A stretch of DNA of 64,000 bases from WLMZ01 sp038227995 (GTDB lineage: Bacteria; Actinomycetota; Acidimicrobiia; Acidimicrobiales; Ilumatobacteraceae). Below are positions 46,213-54,510 of the stretch, in pieces. Numbering within the stretch: position 1 is the first letter of the stretch; the number at the start of each line of letters is the position of its first letter. The translations under genes and the position numbers were made by a program. A model generated the notes under the pieces. That model was given only the letters and a program-made list of their open reading frames with translations. It was not told where the DNA came from and made no database searches. The stretch is from positions 6,130-70,129 of the forward strand of contig JBBRPP010000030.1 in the NCBI GenBank assembly GCA_038227995.1, written 5' to 3'.

Positions 46213-47472
46213 ATGACCGAGATCGCACTCGAACAGTTCACCGCCGAGGCCGAGGCATTCCTGTCCGCCAACGCCAATCGCAAGGAAGCCGAAGAGAAGT
46301 TCGTCTGGGGCAAGGGCTCGGACAAAGTGGCGATGTTCGAAGAGAAGGAACGAACGGCCGAGCTCGTCGACCTCGAGCGCGCGTGCGAGTGGCGGCGCAA
46401 GAAGTTCGACGCCGGTTACGGCTGGATCAGCGGGCCCAAGGCGTTCGGCGGCCGCGAGCTGGGGTACGCGTACCAGAAGGCGTTCGACTCTCTGGAGAGT
46501 CAGTTCCAGGTGCCGAACCAGAGCTACTTCACGATCGGCCTCGGCATGGTCGCGCCGACGATCGCGGTGCACGCCAGCGATGCGGCGAAGCAGAAGTACG
46601 TCGCCCAGATGTTCCGCGCCGACATCGTCGGTTGCCAGTTGTTCAGTGAGCCCGGCGCCGGCTCTGATCTCGCCAGCCTGCAGACCAAGGCCGAGAAGGA
46701 TGGCGACGTCTGGGTCATCACCGGACAGAAGGTGTGGACCAGCGGTGCGCACTACAGCGACATCGGCGAGATCATCGCCCGCACCGATCCGAACCTGCCC
46801 AAGCACAAGGGCCTCACCGGGTTCATCGTCGACATGCGCGATCCCGCTGTCGAGATCCGGCCGTTGCGCCAGATGACCGGCGGGGCCAGCTTCAACGAGG
46901 TGTTCTTCAACGAACTGCGCGTTCCCGACGACCACCGCCTCGGCGACGTCAACAACGGCTGGAACGTCGCCCTGACGACGCTGATGAACGAGCGCGCCGC
47001 GATCGGTGCCGGTGGTGGGGGCGGCGGCGGTCTGTACACCCGGGTGATCGAGATGACCGAGCACTACGGCCTGTCCGACGATCCCGTCACGCGCCAGATG
47101 CTCGCCGATCTGCTCATCCATCAGAAGGTCGCCGGCTACAACAACCAGCGGTCGATGGACAAGATCAAAGCCGGCGGATTGCCCGGTCCGGAGATGAGCA
47201 TGGCCAAGCTGGCCGGCACGATGAACATGCGCCGCCTCGGTGATTTCGTCTCGCATGTCCTGGGCGCCAAGCTGGTCGTCGACAGCGGCGAGTGGGGCAC
47301 GTACGCGTGGAGCCAACTGGTGCTCGGCACGCCGGGGGGCCGCATCGCGGGTGGCAGCGACGAAGTGATGCGCAACATCGTCGGCGAGCGCGTGCTCGGG
47401 CTTCCGAAGGACATGGGCATCGATTCGAAGAGCCCGTTCAACGAGCTCAAGGTCGGCACCCAGAAGACATGA
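46213..47472 (+). CDS. Acyl-CoA dehydrogenase
   Basis: A 419-residue FAD enzyme and paralogue of the one at 16809. It shares CQLFSEPGAGSDLASL, VITGQKVWTSG, FNEVFFNELRVP, a Gly-rich GGGGGGG loop, and a C-terminal GGSDEVMRNIVGERVLGLPKD. The N-terminal helical domain is longer than in the paralogue. ATG 46213. Its stop overlaps the next ATG, so a SnoaL-like protein is co-translated, which may hint at a steroid- or polyketide-like substrate (inference). Confidence 0.93.
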   Translation: MTEIALEQFTAEAEAFLSANANRKEAEEKFVWGKGSDKVAMFEEKERTAELVDLERACEWRRKKFDAGYGWISGPKAFGGRELGYAYQKAFDSLESQFQVPNQSYFTIGLGMVAPTIAVHASDAAKQKYVAQMFRADIVGCQLFSEPGAGSDLASLQTKAEKDGDVWVITGQKVWTSGAHYSDIGEIIARTDPNLPKHKGLTGFIVDMRDPAVEIRPLRQMTGGASFNEVFFNELRVPDDHRLGDVNNGWNVALTTLMNERAAIGAGGGGGGGLYTRVIEMTEHYGLSDDPVTRQMLADLLIHQKVAGYNNQRSMDKIKAGGLPGPEMSMAKLAGTMNMRRLGDFVSHVLGAKLVVDSGEWGTYAWSQLVLGTPGGRIAGGSDEVMRNIVGERVLGLPKDMGIDSKSPFNELKVGTQKT

Positions 47473-47825
47473 TCACCGCCGCGAGTTCCTGGTTCGAGCG
47501 CTACCTCGCGAGTTGGGAGAGCCTCGACGTCGAGGCCGTCCTGGCGTGGTTCACCGACGACATCGAGTTCGAGGACACGACGCTGGGCCACGGAGCATCG
47601 GGCATCGGCCAGATGCGCAAGTTCGTGAAGGCGTCGTTCCGCAACGTCCCCGATGGCCGGTTCGAGTTCGTTCGCGGCCATGACAACGGGGTGGGCTACG
47701 CGATGGAGTGGATCATGCAACCGATGAACGTCCGTGGCGTCTCGATCGGCCAACTCCGCGACGGCAAGATCTGCAACAACCGCGACTACTGGAACGGCGC
47801 CCTCTTCACGGTCCCCAACACCTGA
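47469..47825 (+). CDS. SnoaL/NTF2-like protein
   Basis: A 118-residue cone-shaped NTF2-fold protein: a helical start with WFERYLASWESLDVEAVLAWFTDDIEFED, then strands with VRGHDNGVGYAMEWIM and IGQLRDGKICNNRDYWN. The fold is used by small isomerases, dehydratases and binding proteins. It is translationally coupled (ATGA) to the acyl-CoA dehydrogenase and probably acts on the same substrate. Confidence 0.88.
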   Translation: MITAASSWFERYLASWESLDVEAVLAWFTDDIEFEDTTLGHGASGIGQMRKFVKASFRNVPDGRFEFVRGHDNGVGYAMEWIMQPMNVRGVSIGQLRDGKICNNRDYWNGALFTVPNT

Positions 47826-47874
47826 CGCAGAAATCTTTCGCGTATTTGTGCAAGGTGCATGCGGTCTGTTGCTC

Positions 47875-48543
47875 ATGACCGACATGCACAGCAACTCCTT
47901 CAACCGCAAGCGCCTGTCCACCATCGGTGCTGCCGCCGCCGGCATCACCGTCCTCCTCACCGCCTGCCAGCCAGTGGTCGGCAGCAAGACCGACACGACA
48001 CCGCCGAAGATCAGCTTCAGCGTGGCGGGCAACACGGTGCCGAACAACGGCTCGTACGACGTCTTCGGTACGGCGTACCAAGTGGTTGTCAAAGCGTCCG
48101 ACAACGGCGGCGTCGACTCGGTGCTGACCTCGATCGAGAACCACTTCACCTGCACCGCCGGCTCGACATCGGAGGACTTGACGGATTCGAACCCGCAGGC
48201 ACTTCGTGGCTACGACTACTCGCTCGATCAGCACACGTACTTCGCCCAGCGGACGACGCCCGACAACTTCTGGCCCGACCACAACAACAACCACGTGAAC
48301 GACGCCCCCGACCACAAGTACCGGTTCGATCAGCTGCTGCTGGTCGACGAGCCCAGCATCGTGCAGCTGTCGCTGGATGCCTACAAGGTCGGATCCGACT
48401 GCATCATGTCCGACGGCACGACCCACGGATCGGTGACCGCAGGTCACATCGTGATCAGGGCCACCGCCAAGAACGTTCGCAGCGAAGTCGCCGGCGCTCC
48501 TGCATCGCAGAGCACGACCACTGCGTTCATCGAGCTCGACTGA
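47875..48543 (+). CDS. Predicted lipoprotein
   Basis: A 222-residue secreted protein with a twin-basic start (NRKRLST), a hydrophobic stretch and lipobox ITVLLTAC. The mature part begins TDTTPPKISF and looks like a beta-sandwich of the Ig-like kind, with a VFGTAYQVVVKASDNGGVDSV segment. Cysteines in FTCTAG and SDCIMSDG may pair. No family recognised. The ATG at 47875 lies 49 bases after the previous stop. Confidence 0.8.
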   Translation: MTDMHSNSFNRKRLSTIGAAAAGITVLLTACQPVVGSKTDTTPPKISFSVAGNTVPNNGSYDVFGTAYQVVVKASDNGGVDSVLTSIENHFTCTAGSTSEDLTDSNPQALRGYDYSLDQHTYFAQRTTPDNFWPDHNNNHVNDAPDHKYRFDQLLLVDEPSIVQLSLDAYKVGSDCIMSDGTTHGSVTAGHIVIRATAKNVRSEVAGAPASQSTTTAFIELD

Positions 48544-48645
48544 CTCACCATGCTCGGCGTCACGATCCAGTCCTCCCGGTTCACCAGCGTTGCTGAACCG
48601 GACCAGGGCTGGGTCGTGGCGCGTCCACGGGTAGGGTGCCGTTTC

Positions 48646-49158
48646 GTGAACGGCTGGCCGAGCGCCCGATCGCACGACGGGGGCATCGATCGCATTCCCC
48701 TGCCGCTTCCCCATGGCGGGTTGTGGCTGTGCGGCAAGCACGCCGTCGGCCCGGATCCGGTTGCGGCCATGCAGCGCGTCGGGGCCACGACCATCGTCTG
48801 CCTCACCGAGGACGACGAGCTCGCCGATCGATACCCGGCCTACGTCCGCTGGCTGCGCGACAACGTGGGCGGCGCGGCGGTGTGGTTCCCGATCGAGGAT
48901 CTGCACGCACCGTCGCTGGATGGGGCGGTCGATGTGATCGCCGAACTGCGGATGCGACTCGGCGACGGCGAGCGACTGTTGATGCATTGCGCGGCGGGTA
49001 TCGGACGATCGGGAACGCTCGCCGCGTGTCTGCTGATGTCCCTCGGCCACACTCGCGAGGAGGCGCTGCGAATCGTCGCCGAACACCGCCCGATGGCGGG
49101 CCCCGAGGTGGGCGCCCAACGCGCCCTGGTCGACGCATTCGCCGCCTCGCTCGACTGA
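48646..49158 (+). CDS. Protein tyrosine/dual-specificity phosphatase
   Basis: About 170 residues with the CX5R phosphatase loop MHCAAGIGRSG, the preceding general-acid loop region (WFPIEDLHAP), and a C-terminal helix pair with ALRIVAEHRPMAGPE. All catalytic residues of a Cys-based phosphatase are present. GTG at 48646 starts close to the conserved domain; the frame is open to ATG 48550, which would add 32 residues of no clear similarity. Substrate unknown. Confidence 0.85.
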   Translation: MNGWPSARSHDGGIDRIPLPLPHGGLWLCGKHAVGPDPVAAMQRVGATTIVCLTEDDELADRYPAYVRWLRDNVGGAAVWFPIEDLHAPSLDGAVDVIAELRMRLGDGERLLMHCAAGIGRSGTLAACLLMSLGHTREEALRIVAEHRPMAGPEVGAQRALVDAFAASLD

Positions 49159-49187
49159 CGGCCGAGGCCTCGACCACCGTGTTCGGC

Positions 49188-50312
49188 CTACATCGTGTTG
49201 GGGTAGTACTGGCCGGGTTCGAGGTCGGCGACGTCACCGTCGAACGACGATGCGAACGGCCAGTCGGCTTCCTCGCCGGGCTGCGGACCCTGGGTGAATC
49301 GTCCGTACTCGCCACCGCCGACACGTTCGTTGCCGACCAGCGACCACGCCTGCCGCTTGTACGTCCAGTTGTCGGGCTGCAGCCGATGGCACTCGTTGAA
49401 GTGAGTGATCGCCGCATCACGATCGCCGTTGCGCCAGAAGTGGTTGGCGAGCTCGAAGTGCGCGGCGCCCGTCGATTGGTCGAGGCCCCGCGGTTGCGAC
49501 GCGGCGATGACTTCGTCCGGGGTCATCACGTACCGACTTGCCACACCGTTGTGGGCCCAGTCGCGAATCGCGTTCGGGTACGCGACTCGATCCTGGCCAC
49601 CCGACAGCACCTTCATCAGGTTCGGACGTTTCGGAGCATTCGGATCGTTCGCGGCCTCCGCTGCCTGCTTGGCACGAGCAGCCATCATCTGCTTCATGCC
49701 TTCCGGCACATCGTGCGGATCCGGCCAGCCTGGTTCGGCGGGTCGCACGATCGTGCCGGTCTCGTCGATCCAGATCACGTTCGGGATGTTGACGACACCG
49801 AACAACGCATCGAGCTGATGGGTGGGATCCAGCAGCGACGGGTGCTCGGCATGGGCCGCTTCGATGAACGGCCGAGACGCTTCCGGGCCGCTGAGTTCGA
49901 GCGAGACGGTGACGAACTCGACGCCGAGGGGATGGAGCTCAGTACGGAGTGCCTGCCACCCGGGCAGGTCGAACCGACAGCCTCAATAGGGCGCCCAGGC
50001 GATCAGCACGACCTTCTGCCCACGCAGCGATCCGAGCGCGAAGTCGTTGCCGTCGAGGTCCTTCAAGACGAGGTCGGGTGCAGCCGCCGTCGTCAGCGCG
50101 CGTCCACCGATCGATTCCGGACCGAGCGCCCAGACACCGTGTGCCTCGTCGGCGACCAGCGCCATGCCCAACCGTTGCGAAGTGCGAGCCACGTCGAAGC
50201 CGCCGGGAAGCGGCACGCACACCTCGCCCTTGCACGCGCCCTCTGGTTTGATCTCCCATCCGGTAGCGGAGTGGAACGCGTCAGCGGAGATGTCGAGAGT
50301 GTCGAGGATCAT
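49188..50312 (-). CDS. Selenoprotein: ResA/TlpA-like thioredoxin-fold protein with in-frame TGA (Sec110) and TPR tail
   Basis: A 374-residue protein read through one in-frame TGA at 49983-49985. Residues 1-95 form an N-terminal domain with a Cys pair (ACKGEVC). The redoxin domain starts about 85 (DLVLKDLDGNDFALGSLRGQKVVLIAWAPY), then Sec110-Gly-Cys112-Arg and LPGWQALRTELHPLGVEFVTVSLEL, followed by IPNVIWIDETGTI. This is a continuous redoxin fold across the TGA, with U-x-C where related proteins have their redox Cys. The C-terminus has a TPR-like pair (AAHFELANHFWRNGDRDAAITHFNECHRLQPDN). A SECIS-like hairpin follows the TGA. ATG 50312 is the start. A nonsense-mutated pseudogene is unlikely because both halves stay intact. 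It follows the proline racemase homologue by 20 bases. Confidence 0.87.
49952..49968 (-). promoter_or_regulatory. Bacterial SECIS-like hairpin
   Basis: On the mRNA strand CCTGCC-CGGGT-GGCAGG forms a perfect 6-bp stem with a 5-nt G-rich loop. It starts 14 bases after the TGA and its loop begins 20 bases after, within the 16-37 base window known for bacterial SECIS elements read by SelB. Confidence 0.78.
49983..49985 (-). other. In-frame TGA, predicted selenocysteine codon
   Basis: TGA on the minus strand between TAT (Tyr109) and GGC-TGT (Gly111-Cys112). The reading frame continues for 264 codons after it to a normal stop. Confidence 0.85.
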
Positions 50313-50332
50313 GTGACGATGGTAGTGCCGGC

Positions 50333-51388
50333 TCACTGGGTGATGTTGCCGGTGACGCCCCATGCATCGGGCAGGACGTAGCCCTGCGGATAGGGATCGC
50401 TGCTGTCGACGCAGTAGCTGTGGAAGCCGGTGATCCAGGCTCGTCCTTCGATGGTGGGCAGGATCGCCGGCCGACTGACACCGTTGCCGTCGGTCACGGT
50501 GGTCTCGCCGATGATCGTGCCGGTGAAGCGTGAGCCGATCAACGATTCGTGCTGCATCGTGTCGCCGACCTTCATCTGGCCGCGAGCGTGGAGGACCGCC
50601 ATCCGCGCACAGGTACCGGTTCCGGTGGGGCTGCGATCAGACCGTCCGGGAGCGACGATGCACGTGTTGCGCGTTGCCTGGCCGATGCCGGCGAACGGCC
50701 GGTTGAGTTGCACGATCGAGACGTCGCGGATGCCGGGGATCTCGGGGTGCACGACGTCGAGTTGGGCCCGCGCCGCAACGCGAACGGCCTCGCCGAGCAG
50801 CGCCAGCTCACGCGCTTCCTTGTCGATGACTTCGAACCCCAGCCGCGTCGCATCGACGATCGCGTAGAACATGCCACCGAACGCGACATCGACGGTGACG
50901 CTGCCATAGCCGTCGACATCGAGCACTGCGTCGAGTTGATCGACGAAGCACGGCACGTTTCCGATGCGCACGCTGCGCACCTTGCCGTCCTCGCACGTTG
51001 CAACGATCGACACCGGCCCGCTCGGAGTCTCGATCCGCACGTGGGTCTCGGGTTCGACCATCGGCACGAGACCCGTTTCGATCGCAACCGTCGCCGTGCA
51101 CATCGTGTTCGACCCCGACATCGGCACGTACTCGGTGGGCTCCATGATGATCACGCCGAAGTCGCAGTCGTCGCGCGTCGCCGGCACGATCAGGTTGACG
51201 TGGCGAGTCACGCTGCCGCGCGGCTCGCACAAGAGCAGCCGGCGCACGTCGTCGTGCTCGCGTTCCATCGTGCGCATCTTGTCGTACATCGTTGCTCCGG
51301 CCGGCGGGAGCACGCCACCGACGATGACGTCGCCGACCTCACCCTCGGCATGGCATCCGACGACCGATATGACCCGCTGCGTCCTCAC
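50333..51388 (-). CDS. Proline racemase-family protein with Ser/Thr in place of both catalytic Cys
   Basis: A 351-residue member of the proline racemase/hydroxyproline epimerase superfamily. The first active-site motif reads PMSGSNTMC with Ser91 at the position of the general-base Cys. The second reads DRSPTGTGTC with Thr255 at the second Cys position. Known pairs are Cys/Cys (racemase, epimerase), Ser/Cys (epimerase) and Cys/Thr (trans-3-hydroxyproline dehydratase), so Ser/Thr is unusual and classical racemase activity is unlikely. GTG 51388 has GGAG upstream. It is 20 bases upstream of the selenoprotein gene on the same strand. Confidence 0.88.
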   Translation of the reverse strand: MRTQRVISVVGCHAEGEVGDVIVGGVLPPAGATMYDKMRTMEREHDDVRRLLLCEPRGSVTRHVNLIVPATRDDCDFGVIIMEPTEYVPMSGSNTMCTATVAIETGLVPMVEPETHVRIETPSGPVSIVATCEDGKVRSVRIGNVPCFVDQLDAVLDVDGYGSVTVDVAFGGMFYAIVDATRLGFEVIDKEARELALLGEAVRVAARAQLDVVHPEIPGIRDVSIVQLNRPFAGIGQATRNTCIVAPGRSDRSPTGTGTCARMAVLHARGQMKVGDTMQHESLIGSRFTGTIIGETTVTDGNGVSRPAILPTIEGRAWITGFHSYCVDSSDPYPQGYVLPDAWGVTGNITQ

Positions 51389-51424
51389 ACGTTCTCCATC
51401 GGGCCACCATAGTTGCGGCACATC

Positions 51425-51457
51425 GCGTGGCATCCGCGTGGCATCCGCGTGGCATCC
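51425..51457. repeat. 11-bp tandem repeat (GCGTGGCATCC, 3 copies)
   Basis: Three perfect head-to-tail copies in the gap between the divergent proline-racemase-like and helicase genes. Length change could alter promoter spacing. Confidence 0.9.
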
Positions 51458-51485
51458 TGGAACGCGGCTGGTATGTTTGTTCCAA

Positions 51486-51502
51486 CTGTTCACTCGGAAC
51501 AG
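51486..51502. promoter_or_regulatory. Small palindrome/hairpin upstream of the helicase
   Basis: CTGTTCACTCGGAACAG has 6-bp arms and a 5-base centre, about 85 bases before the helicase start. It could be an operator or a 5'-UTR hairpin. Confidence 0.4.
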
Positions 51503-51588
51503 CCGGAATCGCGTGAGTAGCTCGGCATCCCATAATTGGGGCGGAAGTAGCTGCGAACGTGCGCCACCGCCCAACAGGAGCTACAACC

Positions 51589-53814
51589 GTGTCCCAGTCA
51601 TTTGCAGATCTTGGCGTCCCAACGCGCCTCGTCGAAGCCCTCGCTGCCGACGGCATCACCGAACCATTCCCGGTGCAGGCCATCACCCTTCCCGACGCCC
51701 TTGCCGGCAAAGACCTGTGCGGCCGTGCGCCCACGGGCTCCGGCAAGACGCTGGGGTTCGGGATTCCCATGATGGTCCGCATCAGTCAGGCAGAGCCCAC
51801 CAAGCCGACGGGACTCGTGCTGGTACCAACCCGCGAGCTCGCCGAGCAGGTGCAGCGTGCCTTCGTGCCACTGGGTCGCGCCCAGTGGCGCTTCATCCAG
51901 GCGATCTACGGAGGTGCCTCGTTCGGACCGCAGATTCATTCTCTGCGCAAGGGCGCCTCCGTGGTCGTTGCAACGCCCGGCCGTCTGCTCGACATCATCG
52001 AGAAGGGCTACTGCGACCTCAGCGCCGTCGAAGTCTGCGTGATCGACGAAGCCGATCGGATGGCCGACCTCGGCTTCATGCCCGACGTCCGCAAGATCCT
52101 CGACATGACGCCACCCACGCGCCAGACCATGCTGTGGTCGGCAACGCTCGACGGCGACGTCAACGAGCTCATCCGCGACTACATGAACAACCCCGTGCGT
52201 CACGATCTGATGACCGAGGCCGACACCGCCGACGTCGACCACAAGTTCGTGGTCACCCGCCCCAGCGACCGTCTCGACGCAGCCGTCGCGCTGATCGAAG
52301 AGCACGGCCCGACGATCGTGTTCGTCAAGACCCGCTTCGGTGTCGACGACGTGAGTGAAGACCTCAACCGCGCTGGTGTCACTGCCGGCGCGCTGCACGG
52401 CGCTCGCAGCCAGGCCGTCCGCCAGCGCACGCTGGAAGACTTCAAGCGCGGCAAGATCCAGGCACTCGTCGCCACCGACGTCGCCGCTCGCGGCATCCAC
52501 GTCGACAACGTCAGCCTCGTGCTGCACTACGACCTTCCCGACAACGACAAGGACTACACCCACCGTTCCGGCCGCACCGGCCGCGCCGGCGCAACTGGCC
52601 TGGTGATCGCGTTCGTACCCCCGAGCCGTCAGCGCATCGCGCAGCGGATGAGCGACGCGGTCGAGGCCGACGTCAGCTGGGAACAGGGCGAGAAGCCGAT
52701 CGAGCGCGTGCCCGCCGGCGAGCGCGAGACCGGCAACCGCGATCGCGGCGAGCGCACCGGTTACGCCGGCCGTGGCGGCAGCGACGGCCACCGTGACCGT
52801 CCGAACTACGGCGACCGCAGCGACCGCGGCAGCAGCTACGGCGATCGAGGCAGCAGCTTCGGCGACCGCGGTCGTGACCGTGGTGACCGCGGTGACCGTC
52901 CCAGCTACGCCGCCAACGATCGTCCCCAGTACGACCGGCCTCGCTCGGATCGCCCGTCATACGACCGCGACGCAGCACCGCGCCGTGACCGCCCCGCATA
53001 CGGCGCCGACCGCCCGGCCGCTGGCGGCGACCGTCCGGCATACGGCGCGCCGCGATCCGACCGCAACGATTCGGCACCGCGCAGCGACCGCACCGAATGG
53101 ACCCCGCGCCCCGCACGCGACGATGCCGCACCGGCACGCGATCGCAACGACTGGTCGCCGAGCGCGCCGCGCAGCGGCTACACCCCGCGCCGCGACGATG
53201 ATCGTTCGAACCAGCGCGGTCGCACCGAGTGGACGCCTCGCCCGCCGCGCGGCGACGCTGCGCCCGCACGCGATCGCAACGACTGGTCACCACGTCCGCC
53301 GCGTGGCGACAGCCGCCCCGGCAATGGCCCCGACACTCGCGGCGGCTACCGCGGCGATCGTCCCGCCTATGGCAACGATCGCAACAGTGCCCGTCCCGGC
53401 AGCGACCGTCCCACCAGCGATCGGCCCAGCAGCGATCGGCCGTGGGCCGACCGTTCGCGCAGCGATCGCCCGCAGGGTGACCGCCCCGGCTATCAGGGCA
53501 GCAACCCGCGTCCGGCGTCCAGCCGCGACGGCAACACAGATCGCCCATGGAAGAGCCGCGACGACTCAGCTGCTCCGGCCAGCCGTCCATGGGCCGACCG
53601 CGACGGGCGTGGCGCCAGCCCTCGTTCCGGCGGATCAGATCGCCCCGGTACCACCGGTGGCTACAAGGGTTCGGGCTTCAAGTCCGGCGGGTTCAAGTCG
53701 GGCGCCGGCAAGCCAGCCGGGGCCAAGACCAACGCCGCGCGCACCGGTGGGTTCAAGAGCGGCGGCTTCCGCGCCGCTCCGGGCGGCAGCGGCCGCCCTC
53801 GCCCTTCCCGCTGA
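51589..53814 (+). CDS. DEAD-box RNA helicase with long Arg/Gly/Asp-rich tail
   Basis: A 741-residue helicase. The core (about 1-370) has the Q motif region, APTGSGKT, VPTRELAEQ, TPGRLLD, DEAD in VIDEADRM, SAT, VATDVAARGIH and HRSGRTGRAG. The remaining ~370 residues are low complexity: runs of DRP, RPAYG, GDRG and two copies of a unit built on TEWTPRP plus DAAPARDRNDWSP, ending with FKSGGFKSG repeats. Such tails bind RNA and can drive condensate formation. GTG 51589 follows AGGAG. Likely roles are rRNA maturation and cold response. Confidence 0.94.
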   Translation: MSQSFADLGVPTRLVEALAADGITEPFPVQAITLPDALAGKDLCGRAPTGSGKTLGFGIPMMVRISQAEPTKPTGLVLVPTRELAEQVQRAFVPLGRAQWRFIQAIYGGASFGPQIHSLRKGASVVVATPGRLLDIIEKGYCDLSAVEVCVIDEADRMADLGFMPDVRKILDMTPPTRQTMLWSATLDGDVNELIRDYMNNPVRHDLMTEADTADVDHKFVVTRPSDRLDAAVALIEEHGPTIVFVKTRFGVDDVSEDLNRAGVTAGALHGARSQAVRQRTLEDFKRGKIQALVATDVAARGIHVDNVSLVLHYDLPDNDKDYTHRSGRTGRAGATGLVIAFVPPSRQRIAQRMSDAVEADVSWEQGEKPIERVPAGERETGNRDRGERTGYAGRGGSDGHRDRPNYGDRSDRGSSYGDRGSSFGDRGRDRGDRGDRPSYAANDRPQYDRPRSDRPSYDRDAAPRRDRPAYGADRPAAGGDRPAYGAPRSDRNDSAPRSDRTEWTPRPARDDAAPARDRNDWSPSAPRSGYTPRRDDDRSNQRGRTEWTPRPPRGDAAPARDRNDWSPRPPRGDSRPGNGPDTRGGYRGDRPAYGNDRNSARPGSDRPTSDRPSSDRPWADRSRSDRPQGDRPGYQGSNPRPASSRDGNTDRPWKSRDDSAAPASRPWADRDGRGASPRSGGSDRPGTTGGYKGSGFKSGGFKSGAGKPAGAKTNAARTGGFKSGGFRAAPGGSGRPRPSR

Positions 53815-53832
53815 ATCTCGGTCGACCGGTGG

Positions 53833-54510
53833 CTACGGCAGATCTGCCGTGGCCACGGTCGAGCCATTGGACTCGGTGACCTCGACGTGATGCACGGTCT
53901 GGCCTGACGCATCGAGCGGCACGGCCCACACGCCGGTGCCGGTCGCATCGATCGGCCACGCGGCGACTTCGTGGTTGATGCCATCTGCACCGGTGACCCA
54001 GCAGTGATACGTGCCGACATCGAGATCGGTGAGCGTCATCGTCAGCAGGACGCCGTTCGAGGACGTCAGGATCACCGAGCCGTGGTCTTCGCCCTTCGTG
54101 TCAACCAGGCGCGCGCCGCGCACCGCCGTGATGCCGGCGCGATCCAGGCCGGCGCTCCGCGGGTCGGTCGAATGCGTCGAACGTCCGAGCACGGCACCAG
54201 CCGTACCGGCGACGACGATCGCTGCTGCCGCAACGGCGAGCAGCCAGCGCGGCTGACGAGGCTTGAGCTGTCGGACAGGCCCGATCATCGCCTCGACCGC
54301 GCGCTGTTCGAAACCGACCGGCGGTTCGCCTTCCGGCGCCAGCATCACCAGTTGATCGGCAACGCCCGACAACGATTCGAGTTCGGCCCGGCAGTGGTCG
54401 CAGCCGGCGGCGTGACGCATCAGCGCGTCGCGCTCGTTCGCGTCGAGCAGCTCGAATGCCAACTCGACGACCGCGGCATCGAACGCCGCACAGTTGATGT
54501 GGTCAGACAT
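53833..54510 (-). CDS. RskA-type zinc-binding anti-sigma factor
   Basis: A 225-residue membrane protein. The cytoplasmic ZAS domain has His33-x3-Cys37-x2-Cys40 (MRHAAGCDHC), a single helix follows at about 88-108 (WLLAVAAAAIVVAGTAGAVLG), and the outer part is a beta-rich RskA/anti-sigma-K domain (LTMTLTDLDVGTYHCWVTG). It should hold the co-encoded ECF sigma factor at the membrane. AGGAG lies six bases before the ATG at 54510, and the gene overlaps the sigma gene's 3' end by eight bases. Confidence 0.92.
   Translation of the reverse strand: MSDHINCAAFDAAVVELAFELLDANERDALMRHAAGCDHCRAELESLSGVADQLVMLAPEGEPPVGFEQRAVEAMIGPVRQLKPRQPRWLLAVAAAAIVVAGTAGAVLGRSTHSTDPRSAGLDRAGITAVRGARLVDTKGEDHGSVILTSSNGVLLTMTLTDLDVGTYHCWVTGADGINHEVAAWPIDATGTGVWAVPLDASGQTVHHVEVTESNGSTVATADLP

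Noticed and set aside
49188..50363. Two separate genes, or one pseudogene with a nonsense mutation, at the TGA
   Set aside because: The frame and the redoxin fold continue through the TGA, the TGA is at the redox residue, and a SECIS-like hairpin follows at the right distance. Decay elsewhere in the gene is not seen.
51425..51457. CRISPR-like repeats
   Set aside because: Only 11 bp units without spacers; no cas genes in the window.
52772..53890. 372-codon frame in the helicase tail
   Set aside because: Thr/Ala-rich shadow of the repetitive helicase tail in another frame.
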